Positions 55,815 to 64,000 of a stretch of 64,000 bases of DNA are shown here, piece after piece. This DNA is from Rhodoferax sp. WC2427. Its GTDB lineage: Bacteria; Pseudomonadota; Gammaproteobacteria; Burkholderiales; Burkholderiaceae_C. Where the stretch lies: assembly GCF_040822085.1 (NCBI RefSeq), contig NZ_CP162006.1, positions 1,736,001-1,800,000 of the forward strand, in the 5' to 3' direction. A program made the position numbers and the translations under genes. Under the pieces are notes generated by a model, which was not told the origin of the DNA, made no database searches, and was given only the letters and a program-made list of their open reading frames with translations. The stretch's first letter is position 1; the number at the start of each line of letters is the position of its first letter.

Positions 55815-57422
55815 TCACATGCGGAAGATGCCGAACTGGGTGGGCTGGATGGGCGCATTCAGCGCCGCCGCCAGCGACAGACCCAGCACGCGCCGGGTTT
55901 GCGCCGGGTCCACCACGCCGTCGTCCCACAGCCGGGCGGTGGCGTAGTAGGGGTGGCCCTGCAACTCGTATTGGGCGCGGATGGGGTCTTTGAAAGCGGC
56001 TTCGTCCTCGGCCGACCACTGGCCGCCCTTGGCTTCGATACCCTCGCGCTTCACCGTGGCCAGCACGCCCGCGGCCTGCTCGCCGCCCATCACGCTGATG
56101 CGTGCGTTGGGCCACATCCATAGGAAGCGGGGCGAATAGGCCCTGCCACACATGCCGTAGTTGCCCGCGCCAAAGCTGCCGCCCACCAGCATGGTGATCT
56201 TGGGCACATTGGCGGTGGCCACGGCGGTGACCATCTTGGCGCCGTCTTTGGCGATGCCGCCGTTTTCCACCTTGCGGCCAATCATGAAGCCGGTGATGTT
56301 CTGCAAAAACACCAGCGGAATGCCGCGCTGCGCGCACAGCTCGATGAAATGCGCGCCCTTCTGGGCCGACTCGGAAAACAGAATACCGTTGTTGGCGATG
56401 ATGCCCACCGGCATGCCGTACAGCCGGGCAAAGCCGGTAACCAGGGTGCTGCCATAGCGGGCCTTGAACTCGTCAAAGCGCGAGCCGTCCACGGTGCGGG
56501 CGATGAGTTCGCGCACGTCGTAGGGCTTGCGCGCGTCCAGCGGCACCACGCCGTAGATTTCTGCAGGGTCGTACAGCGGCTCTTCGCTGGATTCCAGCTT
56601 CACCGTGAAGGGTTTTTGCCGGTTCAGGTTGGCGACGATGTTGCGGGCGATGAGCAGGGCGTGCGCGTCGTTGTCGGCCAGGTGGTCGGCCACGCCGGAG
56701 ATGCGGGTGTGCACGTCGCCCCCGCCCAGGTCTTCGGCGGTAACGACTTCGCCGGTGGCGGCTTTCACCAGCGGCGGGCCGCCCAGGAAGATGGTGCCCT
56801 GGTTCTTGACGATGATGGTTTCGTCGCTCATGGCGGGCATGTAGGCCCCGCCTGCGGTGCACGAGCCCATCACCACGGCGATTTGCGCGATGCCCATGGC
56901 GCTCATCTGGGCCTGGTTGTAGAAGATGCGGCCAAAGTGGTCGCGGTCGGGGAAGACTTCGTCCTGGCGCGGTAAAAAGGCCCCGCCCGAATCCACCAGG
57001 TAGATACAGGGCAGGTGGTTTTGCATGGCGATTTCTTGCGCCCGCAGATGCTTCTTGACCGTGAGCGGGTAGTAGGTGCCGCCTTTCACGGTGGCGTCGT
57101 TGGCCACCACCATGCATTCCACGCCGTTTACCCGGCCCACGCCGGTGATCAGCCCGGCGGCGGGGGCCTCGCCGTCGTACAGGCCGTAGGCCGCGAGCTG
57201 CCCCACCTCCAAAAACGGCGTGCCGGGGTCGATCAGCTGGGCCACGCGGTCGCGCGGCAGCAGCTTGCCGCGCGCGGTGTGGCGCTGGCGGGCCACCTCG
57301 CCGCCGCCCAGGGCGGCCTCGGCGGCTTTGGCGCGCAGGTCTTGCACCAGGGTGCGCATGGCCGTGGCGTTGGCCTGGAAGTCGGCGGAGCGCACGTTGA
57401 GCTGGGATGCGAGTATGTTCAT
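55815..57422 (-). CDS. 3-Methylcrotonyl-CoA carboxylase, carboxyltransferase subunit
   Basis: The start at the ATG at 57422, overlapping the acyl-CoA synthetase stop, gives 535 aa, the usual length. It has both carboxyltransferase halves, with [41 protein letters not shown], [13 protein letters not shown] and [15 protein letters not shown] motifs. It moves the carboxyl group from biotin to 3-methylcrotonyl-CoA. It pairs with the biotin subunit at 53027-55015. Confidence 0.93.
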   Translation of the reverse strand: MNILASQLNVRSADFQANATAMRTLVQDLRAKAAEAALGGGEVARQRHTARGKLLPRDRVAQLIDPGTPFLEVGQLAAYGLYDGEAPAAGLITGVGRVNGVECMVVANDATVKGGTYYPLTVKKHLRAQEIAMQNHLPCIYLVDSGGAFLPRQDEVFPDRDHFGRIFYNQAQMSAMGIAQIAVVMGSCTAGGAYMPAMSDETIIVKNQGTIFLGGPPLVKAATGEVVTAEDLGGGDVHTRISGVADHLADNDAHALLIARNIVANLNRQKPFTVKLESSEEPLYDPAEIYGVVPLDARKPYDVRELIARTVDGSRFDEFKARYGSTLVTGFARLYGMPVGIIANNGILFSESAQKGAHFIELCAQRGIPLVFLQNITGFMIGRKVENGGIAKDGAKMVTAVATANVPKITMLVGGSFGAGNYGMCGRAYSPRFLWMWPNARISVMGGEQAAGVLATVKREGIEAKGGQWSAEDEAAFKDPIRAQYELQGHPYYATARLWDDGVVDPAQTRRVLGLSLAAALNAPIQPTQFGIFRM

Positions 57423-59083
57423 GCCGTCTTTTCCTCGTTCAGCCCGAGCTGCTCTTTCATGGCATCGCGGATCTTGTACTTCTGGATCTTGCCCGTCACC
57501 GTCATGGGGAACGCGTCGACGAAGCGGATGTATTTGGGCACCTTGTAGTGCGCGATCTGCGCTTTGCAGAAGTCGCGGATCTCGTCTTCGGTGGCGCTCT
57601 GCCCCGGCTTGGGGATGATCCACGCGCACAGCTCTTCACCGTAGCGCTTGTCGGGCAGGCCGACCACCTGCACGTCCTGTACCTTGGGGTGGCGGTACAG
57701 GAATTCTTCGATCTCGCGCGGGTAGATGTTCTCGCCGCCACGGATCACCAGGTCCTTGATGCGGCCCACAATATTGACATAGCCCTCGGCGTCCATGGTG
57801 GCCAGGTCGCCGGTGTGCATCCAGTGCCCGGTGTCGATGGCCTCGCGGGTCTTTGCTTCGTCTTCCCAGTAGCCGTGCATCACCGAATAGCCGCGCGTGC
57901 AGAGCTCGCCCGGCGTACCGCGCGGCACCATGGCACCGGTGTCGGGGTCGATGATCTTGATCTCCAGGTGCGGCTGCACCGTGCCCACCGTCGACACGCG
58001 CTGGGCCAGCGGCGTGTCGGTGCTGCTCTGGCAGCTCACCGGGCTGGTCTCGGTCATGCCATAGGCGATGGTGATCTGCGACAGGTGCATCTGCTCGACC
58101 ACGCGCTTCATCACCTCGGTCGGGCAGGGCGAGCCCGCCATGATGCCGGTGCGCAGTGTAGAGAGGTCGAACGCGCCGAAGCGCGGGTGGTCGAGCTCGG
58201 CGATGAACATCGTCGGCACGCCGTGCAGCCCGGTGCACTTTTCGGCTTGCACTGCTTCCAGCACCGTGAGCGGGTCGAAGCCGTCGCTCGGGTAGACGAT
58301 GGTGGCGCCGTGGGTGAGGCAGGCCAGGTTGCCCAGCACCATGCCGAAGCAGTGGTACAGCGGCACGGGGATGCACAGCCGGTCGGCGGGCGTAAGCTGC
58401 ATGCATTCGCCGATGAAGAAGCCGTTGTTGAGGATGTTGCGGTGCGTTAGCGTGGCACCCTTGGGAAAGCCCGTGGTGCCGCTGGTGAACTGGATGTTGA
58501 CCGGGTCGGTGGCCTGCAGGCTGCTGCCGATCTGCGCAATGCGCGGGTCGTCGGGCTGGCCGCTGGCCAGCAGGTCGGAGAAGCGCCGCATGCCTGGCTG
58601 GTCCGTTTCGCCGTCACGGTCGATCCACGCGGTATGGCGCAGCAACGGCAGGCGCTGGGGCCCCAGTTCGCGCAGCATGTCCAGGTAGTCGCTGGTCTTG
58701 AAGCGGGCCATCGTGACCAGCGCCTTGACGCCCACCTTGTTGAGCGCGTATTCGAGCTCCGAGGTGCGGTACGCCGGGTTGATGTTGACCAGGATGATGC
58801 CGACCTTGGCGGTGGCGATCTGCATCAGCACCCAGGCCACATTGTTGTGCGACCAGATGCCTACGCGGTCGCCGGGCACCAGGCCCAGGTTCAGCAGGGC
58901 GCTGGCGAGGCGGTTCGCGGCAACTTGCAGTTCGCGGTAGCTGAAGCGGCGGGCTTCGTGTCGGCTTACCAGGGCCTCGCGCTCGGGCTGCCGGGCGACC
59001 ATGTCGTCAAAGAAAGCGCCGATCGTCTGCTCGATCAGCGGTACCGCGGTGGCGCCTTGGGCGTAGCTGGGGGTCGGTGCCAT
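57419..59083 (-). CDS. Acyl-CoA synthetase (AMP-binding)
   Basis: The ATG at 59083, with AGGG ahead, gives 554 aa; a GTG at 59098 overlapping the upstream stop is the alternative. The adenylation motifs are [16 protein letters not shown] (P-loop), [29 protein letters not shown] and the catalytic Lys near [11 protein letters not shown]. It activates a carboxylic acid with ATP and CoA. In liu operons such a ligase (LiuE- or AtuH-like) may activate isovalerate, medium-chain or terpenoid acids. Being between ivd and the carboxylase suggests a branched-chain acid. Confidence 0.88.
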   Translation of the reverse strand: MAPTPSYAQGATAVPLIEQTIGAFFDDMVARQPEREALVSRHEARRFSYRELQVAANRLASALLNLGLVPGDRVGIWSHNNVAWVLMQIATAKVGIILVNINPAYRTSELEYALNKVGVKALVTMARFKTSDYLDMLRELGPQRLPLLRHTAWIDRDGETDQPGMRRFSDLLASGQPDDPRIAQIGSSLQATDPVNIQFTSGTTGFPKGATLTHRNILNNGFFIGECMQLTPADRLCIPVPLYHCFGMVLGNLACLTHGATIVYPSDGFDPLTVLEAVQAEKCTGLHGVPTMFIAELDHPRFGAFDLSTLRTGIMAGSPCPTEVMKRVVEQMHLSQITIAYGMTETSPVSCQSSTDTPLAQRVSTVGTVQPHLEIKIIDPDTGAMVPRGTPGELCTRGYSVMHGYWEDEAKTREAIDTGHWMHTGDLATMDAEGYVNIVGRIKDLVIRGGENIYPREIEEFLYRHPKVQDVQVVGLPDKRYGEELCAWIIPKPGQSATEDEIRDFCKAQIAHYKVPKYIRFVDAFPMTVTGKIQKYKIRDAMKEQLGLNEEKTA

Positions 59084-59094
59084 GGTTTTGGCCC

Positions 59095-60282
59095 TCACGC
59101 GGTTTCGTTAAACAGCTCGCGGCCGATCAGCATGCGGCGGATTTCGCTGGTGCCCGCGCCGATCTCGTACAGCTTGGCATCGCGCCAGAGGCGGGGCGTG
59201 GGGTATTCGTTGGTGTAGCCGTTGCCGCCCAGGATCTGGATCGCCTCCCCCGCCATCCAGGTGGCTTTTTCGGCCAGGTACAGGATGGCCCCGGCGGCAT
59301 CCTTGCGCAGCGTGCGGGCGTGGTCGGTCCGGTCGCAGGCGGTGGCCACGGCATAGCCGTAAGCGCGGCAGGCCTGCCAGGTGGTGTACATGTCGGCCAG
59401 CTTGCCCTGCATCAGCTGGAATTCGCCGATGCTTTGGCCGAACTGCTTGCGGTCGTGCACATAGGGCAGCACCACGTCCATGCAGGCTGCCATGATGCCC
59501 AAAGGCCCGCCGCAGAGCACGGTGCGCTCGTAGTCCAGGCCTGACATCAGCACCTTGACGCCGTTACCCACCCCACCCAGCACGTTCTCGGCGGGGACTT
59601 CGCAGTCCTCGAAGAACACCGGGTAGGTGTTGGAGCCGCGCATGCCCAGTTTGTCCAGCTTGGCACCGAAGCCCAGGCCTTTGAAGCCTTTTTCGATGAT
59701 GAAGGCGGTCATGCCCCGGGCACCGGCCTGCAGGTCGGTCTTGGCGTAGACCACCAGGGTGTCGGCGTCGCCGCCGTTGGTGATCCACATCTTGGAGCCG
59801 TTGAGCACATAGCGGTCGCCCCTTTCTCCATGAACCAAGTCGGCGCGCAGCTGCATGCTGACCACGTCGGAGCCCGCATTGGGCTCGCTCATGGCCAGGG
59901 CCCCCACGTGCTCGCCGTTGACCAGTCGGGGCAGGTAGCGGTCTTTTTGCGCCGGGGTGCCGTTGCGGTGGATCTGGTTGACGCACAGGTTGGAGTGCGC
60001 GCCGTAGCTCAGGCCGACCGAGGCCGAGGCACGCGACACCTCTTCCATGGCCACCATGTGGGCCAGGTAGCCCATTTCGGTGCCGCCGTACTGCTCCGAC
60101 ACCGTCATGCCATGCAGGCCCAGGCTGCCCAGCTTTTGCCACAGGTCGGCGGGGAACAGGTTGTCGCGGTCGATGGCGGCGGCGCGCGGGGCGATTTCGG
60201 CGGCGGCAAAGCTCTGCACGGTGTCGCGCAGCATCTCGATGGTGTCGCCAAGGTGGAACGCAAGGGAAGGCAGGTGGGCCAT
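59095..60282 (-). CDS. Isovaleryl-CoA dehydrogenase
   Basis: The ATG at 60282 has a strong GAGGAG ribosome site; the protein has 395 aa with all acyl-CoA dehydrogenase domains. The FAD/substrate signature is [18 protein letters not shown], and the C-terminal part carries [13 protein letters not shown]. The catalytic Glu of isovaleryl-CoA dehydrogenases lies in a mid-protein helix ([16 protein letters not shown]), as expected for IVD. It converts isovaleryl-CoA to 3-methylcrotonyl-CoA. It is the first gene of the six-gene operon and faces the AraC regulator. Confidence 0.92.
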   Translation of the reverse strand: MAHLPSLAFHLGDTIEMLRDTVQSFAAAEIAPRAAAIDRDNLFPADLWQKLGSLGLHGMTVSEQYGGTEMGYLAHMVAMEEVSRASASVGLSYGAHSNLCVNQIHRNGTPAQKDRYLPRLVNGEHVGALAMSEPNAGSDVVSMQLRADLVHGERGDRYVLNGSKMWITNGGDADTLVVYAKTDLQAGARGMTAFIIEKGFKGLGFGAKLDKLGMRGSNTYPVFFEDCEVPAENVLGGVGNGVKVLMSGLDYERTVLCGGPLGIMAACMDVVLPYVHDRKQFGQSIGEFQLMQGKLADMYTTWQACRAYGYAVATACDRTDHARTLRKDAAGAILYLAEKATWMAGEAIQILGGNGYTNEYPTPRLWRDAKLYEIGAGTSEIRRMLIGRELFNETA

Positions 60283-60337
60283 GGGGTGTCTCCTCAAATA
60301 GTTGCCGATAGTTTCATCCCTCGGCGCGGACAATGGT

Positions 60338-60370
60338 TGCCAATGTGGTTGCAAATCGTGCCAATGTTGG
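60338..60370. promoter_or_regulatory. Direct-repeat operator candidate for the AraC regulator of the leucine operon
   Basis: TGCCAATGTGG (60338-60348) and TGCCAATGTTGG (60359-60370) are direct repeats 21 bp apart, two helical turns, the normal geometry for two AraC-family subunits. A weaker TTGCCGAT follows the ivd start at 60302. The site lies in the 101-bp gap between the divergent ivd and AraC genes. Confidence 0.55.
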
Positions 60371-60383
60371 CTAGCCTCGGGGC

Positions 60384-61406
60384 ATGCCACCTCGTTCGCC
60401 AGCGCCTGCAGCCGCACCCCCCCGCGCCGCCACCCCCGTCGCCTTTGTGAAGGCGGTGTTGCTGGCCTATGCGCGCTACGGCCAAGACCCCGGTCCGGCC
60501 TTGCAGGCCGCACAAATTGCGCCAGCCCTGTTGGCCGATCCACAGGCCTGCATCACGGCGGCGCAAATGGAGACGCTGTGCAATACCGCCATGCGGGCGC
60601 TGGACGACGAAGCCCTGGGCTGGTTCTCGCGCAAGCTGCCCTGGGGCAGTTACGGCCTGTTGTGCCGGGCCTCGCTGGGTGCCCCCAACCTGGGGGTGGC
60701 CATCAAGCGCTGGTGCCGCCACCACCGCCTGCTGACCGATGACCTGGAGCTGGCGCTGCGCGTCGAGGGCGACGAGGCGGTGCTGGCGCTGACCGAGCGG
60801 CGAGACTTTGGCCCGCTGCGCGAGTTTTGTCTGGTGACCAGCCTGCGCTACCTGCACGGCTATGCCTGCTGGGCCATCGACTCGCGCATCCCGCTGCGCG
60901 CAGTGGTGTTTCCGTTCCCGGAGCCCGCGCATGGGCAGGTGTATCCGCTGATCTTTCCGGGGCCTACGGTGTTTGGCGCGCCACAGGCGGGCTTTCGCTT
61001 CGACGCCCGTTACCTGGGCCTGGCCCTGCGGCGCGACGAACCGGCCCTGCAAACCATGCTGGAGCGGGCGCTGCCCTTGACCGTGCTGCAGTACCGGCAC
61101 GACCGGTTGCTGCAGCAGAGCGTGCGGGCGCTGCTGCGTACCCGCTCCGGCGAGCTGCGCAATGCCGAGGCCCTGGCCATGGCGCTGGGCCTGTCAACCC
61201 GCAGCCTGCACCGGCAACTGCAGCTGGAAGGCGTGTCGCTGCAGGCGCTGCGCGACGAGGTGCGCCGCGAAGTGGCGGTGGACCTGCTGCGCCGTACCGA
61301 CTGGCCGGTGAAGCAGGTGGCGCACACGGTGGGTTTTTTGAACGAAAAGAGCTTTTCGCGGGCTTTCAAGGCCTGGACCGGGCTTGCGCCCAGCGAGATG
61401 CGCTGA
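60384..61406 (+). CDS. AraC-family regulator (Arabinose_bd-type), probable activator of the leucine operon
   Basis: The 340-aa protein has the OruR/ArgR-like N-terminal domain (PF12625 type; [20 protein letters not shown]). The C-terminal helix-turn-helix pair is [20 protein letters not shown] and [20 protein letters not shown]. Relatives respond to amino-acid or acyl metabolites. It is divergent from isovaleryl-CoA dehydrogenase with a 101-bp gap holding a matching direct repeat, so it probably activates that operon and controls itself. Confidence 0.9.
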   Translation: MPPRSPAPAAAPPRAATPVAFVKAVLLAYARYGQDPGPALQAAQIAPALLADPQACITAAQMETLCNTAMRALDDEALGWFSRKLPWGSYGLLCRASLGAPNLGVAIKRWCRHHRLLTDDLELALRVEGDEAVLALTERRDFGPLREFCLVTSLRYLHGYACWAIDSRIPLRAVVFPFPEPAHGQVYPLIFPGPTVFGAPQAGFRFDARYLGLALRRDEPALQTMLERALPLTVLQYRHDRLLQQSVRALLRTRSGELRNAEALAMALGLSTRSLHRQLQLEGVSLQALRDEVRREVAVDLLRRTDWPVKQVAHTVGFLNEKSFSRAFKAWTGLAPSEMR

Positions 61407-61409
61407 GAC

Positions 61410-62171
61410 TCAGGCGGCAGCTTGGGCCACCATCCGGGCGCCTATAGCCGCAAATTCGGCCACGCCCGAATCCCGCAGCACCGCGCCCACCTTCTGTAGA
61501 TAGGCCGGGGTGGCGGTCAGCGGTACTTTTTCCAGCCACTGCAGCGCTTCCGGCAGCCGCCCGCGAGCGGCCAGCATGCCCGCATAGTTGAACTGGCCGC
61601 GGAAGTCGCCACCCTGGGCGGCTTCCTGATAGCAAAAGAAAGCGGCTTCCATGTCTTTCTCCACCACCAGCCCATCTTCGTAGTAGCGGCCGATCTTGGT
61701 CATGGACTTGGCGTGGCCCAGGTCGGCGGCCTGGCGGTACAGCTGCAGCGCGGCGGCATGGTCTTGCGGCACGCTTTTGCCCTCGGCATGCTGGTTGGCC
61801 AGGTTGTACAGCCCGGCGTCCAGCCCCTGGCTGGCGGCTTTTTTGTACCAGGCCACGGCGGCAAACAGGTCGATGGGCGCGCCCCAGCCGTTTTCCAGGC
61901 AGCGCCCGGCCATGTTCATGCCGATGGCGTGGCCTTGTTCGGCAGCCTGTAAAAACCAGTGCAGGGCCTGGGCCGGGTTGCGTTCTACGCCGTGGCCGTC
62001 CAGCAGCCACTGGCCCAACACGGCCTGTGCGTTGGCGCGGCCCAGGGTGGCCGCGGCGGTGATCCAGGGGGCGGCCTGCTCGGCGGGGCCTGACAGCACT
62101 GCAGTCCATTCGGCAGGACTGACGCGGGACAGGGCCTCGGCGCTGGTGGGGATGGGGGGCAGGGCGGTCAT
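61410..62171 (-). CDS. Sel1-repeat protein
   Basis: The 253-aa protein contains about five Sel1-like repeats (HWFLQAAEQGHAIGMNMAGR, WYKKAASQGLDAGLYNLANQ and others) preceded by a short Pro/Ser-rich start. It has no signal peptide. It is shorter than, and not clearly a paralogue of, the Sel1 protein of the secretion island. It converges on the AraC gene with a 3-bp gap. Its partner is unknown. Confidence 0.85.
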   Translation of the reverse strand: MTALPPIPTSAEALSRVSPAEWTAVLSGPAEQAAPWITAAATLGRANAQAVLGQWLLDGHGVERNPAQALHWFLQAAEQGHAIGMNMAGRCLENGWGAPIDLFAAVAWYKKAASQGLDAGLYNLANQHAEGKSVPQDHAAALQLYRQAADLGHAKSMTKIGRYYEDGLVVEKDMEAAFFCYQEAAQGGDFRGQFNYAGMLAARGRLPEALQWLEKVPLTATPAYLQKVGAVLRDSGVAEFAAIGARMVAQAAA

Positions 62172-62222
62172 GGGCGGTGCAGATGAGATAAATGGTCCGA
62201 ATTATGCGTAAGCTATTGGCCT

Positions 62223-63506
62223 ATGAAAGCTTACCGCGCCTCCATCCTCCGTTTTGCCCCCGACCACTCGGCCATTTTTGAAGAAGACGGCCTGCTGGTG
62301 GTCGGCCCGGATGCGTCGGGCACCCGGCGGGTGCAGGCCGTGGGGCCATACCGCACGCTCGGCCCCAAATACCCGGGTTTGCCGGTCGAACACCTGCCGG
62401 GGCGCATCCTGGCACCGGGCTTTGTGGACATGCACATCCACTACCCGCAAACCGACATCATCGGCTCGCCCGCCGACGGCCTGCTGCCGTGGCTGGAGAA
62501 CTACACTTTTCCTGCAGAAAAACAGTTCTCTGCGCCAGCCCATGCTGAAGAAGTAGCTCGTTTTTTTGTAGCAGAGCTGCTGCGCAACGGTGTGACCACG
62601 GCGCTGGCCTTTGCCACTTCGCACCCGGCGTCGGTGAACGCCTTGTTTGCCGAGGCGCAGAAAAACCACATGCGCCTGATCACCGGCAAGGTGCTGCAAG
62701 ACCGCAATTCCCCCGACGGCGTGCGCGACGATACCGAGCAAAGTCTGCTCGACACCGAGGCGTTGATCCAGCGCTGGCACGGCGTGGACCGCCTGGGCTA
62801 CGCCATCACGCCGCGGTTTGCGCCCACCAGCACGCCCGCCCAGTTGCGCGGTGCGGGCGCGCTGGCGGCCCAGTACCCCGAGGTGTGGGTGCAGTCCCAC
62901 GTGGCCGAAAACCTGGGCGAGATCGCCTGGGCCAAAGAGCTGTTTCCCGATGCGCGCAGCTACCTGGGCGTGTACGCGGATTTTGGCCTGCTGCGCCCGC
63001 GCGCCGTGTACGCCCACTGCATCCACTTTGACGATGCCGACCGCGCCCTGATGCGCGACACGGGTACCGTGGCGGCCATCAGCCCGACCAGCAACCTGTT
63101 TCTGGGCAGCGGCTTTTTCGACTACGAGGGCGCAGACCGCATCGGCTTTGGCTACGGCCTGGCCAGCGACGTGGGCGGCGGTACCAGCTTCAGCCCGTTT
63201 CACACCATGCGCGCGGCCTACTACGTGGGCCGCGAGGGGCAAACCAAGCCCGGCCTGTCGCTCAGTCCGCAAAACCTGTGGTGGCAGCACACGGCAGGGG
63301 CAGCCAAGGCGCTGGGCCTGGACGGCGTGGTGGGCAACCTGGCGGTGGGTTGCGAGGCCGATTTCCTGGTGCTGAACCCGCAGGCCACGCCCTTGCTGGC
63401 CCGCAAGGCGGCACGGGCGCAGAGCCTGGACGAACTGCTGTTCGGCCTCATCATCCTGGCCGATGACCGGGCGGTGGAGCGCACGGTGATCTCCCAGGCC
63501 AAATAG
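62223..63506 (+). CDS. guaD: Guanine deaminase
   Basis: The 427-aa amidohydrolase has the metal motif VDMHIHYPQTD, the active-site helix EEVARFFVAELLRNGVTTAL, SHVAENLGEI, YAHCIHFDDAD and the second-metal Asp in SDVGGGTSFS; all fit GuaD. It converts guanine to xanthine and ammonia, feeding XdhAB encoded 28 kb away. The codons for residues about 108-120 are unusually T-rich and resemble part of the dispersed repeat, but the amino acids are those conserved in the family. Confidence 0.93.
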   Translation: MKAYRASILRFAPDHSAIFEEDGLLVVGPDASGTRRVQAVGPYRTLGPKYPGLPVEHLPGRILAPGFVDMHIHYPQTDIIGSPADGLLPWLENYTFPAEKQFSAPAHAEEVARFFVAELLRNGVTTALAFATSHPASVNALFAEAQKNHMRLITGKVLQDRNSPDGVRDDTEQSLLDTEALIQRWHGVDRLGYAITPRFAPTSTPAQLRGAGALAAQYPEVWVQSHVAENLGEIAWAKELFPDARSYLGVYADFGLLRPRAVYAHCIHFDDADRALMRDTGTVAAISPTSNLFLGSGFFDYEGADRIGFGYGLASDVGGGTSFSPFHTMRAAYYVGREGQTKPGLSLSPQNLWWQHTAGAAKALGLDGVVGNLAVGCEADFLVLNPQATPLLARKAARAQSLDELLFGLIILADDRAVERTVISQAK

Positions 63507-63515
63507 ACCGTTAGT

Positions 63516-63566
63516 GCTTGTAACGTATGTGCATATAGCTATTACTTTGGTAGCGATGGGCGTGTC
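63516..63566. repeat. Dispersed palindromic repeat copy (degenerate)
   Basis: GCTTGTAACGTATGTGCATA, then TAGCTATTACTTTGGTAGCG and ATGGGCG. It keeps the TAGCTAT...TAGCGATGGGCG elements only. It lies between guaD and dcd. Confidence 0.45.
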
Positions 63567-63604
63567 GGCGCGTTACAATCGTGGCCAACCTCAGAGACTG
63601 CCCA

Positions 63605-64000
63605 ATGACTATCAAAAGCGACAAGTGGATTCGCCGCATGGCCGAGCAAACCGGGATGATCGAGCCGTTTGAACCCGGCCAGATTCGCGAACGCGACGGC
63701 CACAAGATCATCAGCTACGGGACCAGCAGCTACGGCTACGACATCCGCTGTGCGCCCGAATTCAAGGTGTTCACCAACATCCACAGCACCGTGGTCGATC
63801 CCAAGAACTTCGACGAAAAGAGTTTTGTCGATTTTTCGGGCGACAGCTGCATCATTCCGCCCAACAGCTTTGCGCTGGCCCGCACGGTCGAGTACTTCCG
63901 CATTCCACGCAATGTGCTCACCATTTGCCTGGGCAAAAGCACCTACGCGCGCTGCGGCATCATTGTCAACGTGACCCCGTTCGAGCCCGAGTGGGAGGGT
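63605..64000 (+). CDS. dcd: dCTP deaminase, N-terminal part (cut by window edge)
   Basis: Translation from the ATG at 63605 gives 132 residues that closely follow Dcd: [48 protein letters not shown] and [20 protein letters not shown] with the catalytic Glu still to come. Dcd (about 188 aa) deaminates dCTP to dUTP for thymidylate synthesis. The last 55 or so residues are beyond the window. Confidence 0.95.
   Translation, partial: MTIKSDKWIRRMAEQTGMIEPFEPGQIRERDGHKIISYGTSSYGYDIRCAPEFKVFTNIHSTVVDPKNFDEKSFVDFSGDSCIIPPNSFALARTVEYFRIPRNVLTICLGKSTYARCGIIVNVTPFEPEWEG

Overview
The window is high-GC DNA from a betaproteobacterium, most likely Burkholderiales/Comamonadaceae (Rhodoferax-like). Pointers are the leucine/isovalerate (liu) operon, the BMP-type purine ABC transporter beside xdhAB, the nudB-EEP-clsB cluster and short palindromic repeats that recur between the genes. 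No phage genes, CRISPR array, rRNA or complete insertion sequence were seen. One tRNA (Lys, CUU) and one small non-autonomous mobile element are present.

Region 1 (1-1678) is the N-terminal part of a SNF2-type helicase that runs off the left edge. Region 2 (1901-22399) is the most unusual part: a type I secretion island built around one giant gene (8069-16375, minus strand, 2768 aa). The protein starts with 305 uninterrupted octapeptide repeats (about A-L-T-T-A-Q-V-A) and ends in a calcium-binding domain typical of type I substrates. The octads form blocks of 10 and 7, mostly ordered 10+10+7 (27 octads, 648 bp). Around it lie an outer-membrane factor, HlyB-type ABC exporter and HlyD-type adaptor, a TPR/O-GlcNAc-transferase-like (GT41) enzyme, a small methyltransferase, a CgeB-like and a DUF5672 glycosyltransferase, and a Sel1-repeat protein. 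The gene set suggests a secreted, Thr-rich, possibly O-glycosylated giant surface protein with a dedicated exporter and modification enzymes. An AT-rich 435-bp control region lies upstream of the giant gene, and tRNA-Lys lies just beyond the right end.

Region 3 (23.2-30.3 kb) is housekeeping: tRNA-Lys, a PfkB sugar kinase, a tightly overlapping nudB/EEP/clsB group, a Tat-exported PhoD phosphatase, and a DMT exporter with an AraC regulator. Region 4 (30.3-41.8 kb) is a purine salvage/catabolism locus: xdhAB on the minus strand, and divergently a four-gene BMP-type ABC importer, a Rieske oxygenase and adenine deaminase. A good sigma-54 promoter match precedes the importer, which would fit nitrogen control. 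Guanine deaminase lies separately at 62.2 kb. A 268-bp MITE-like element sits directly after xdhB, inside a copy of the dispersed repeat.

Region 5 (41.9-52.0 kb) holds a Tat-exported acid phosphatase/phospholipase C-type enzyme and then an inositol- or rhizopine-like catabolic cluster: RpiR regulator, MocA/IolG-like dehydrogenase, MocC-like isomerase, MocE-like Rieske ferredoxin, sterol-desaturase-type oxygenase, LacI regulator and a three-gene sugar ABC importer. Four copies of a 14-bp near-palindrome (about TGCAMCCGGKTGCA) lie in the control regions and are the likely LacI operator. Region 6 (52.1-61.4 kb) is a six-gene leucine/isovaleryl-CoA degradation operon with a divergent AraC regulator and a 21-bp-spaced direct repeat between them. 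The window ends with a second Sel1 protein, guaD and a truncated dcd.
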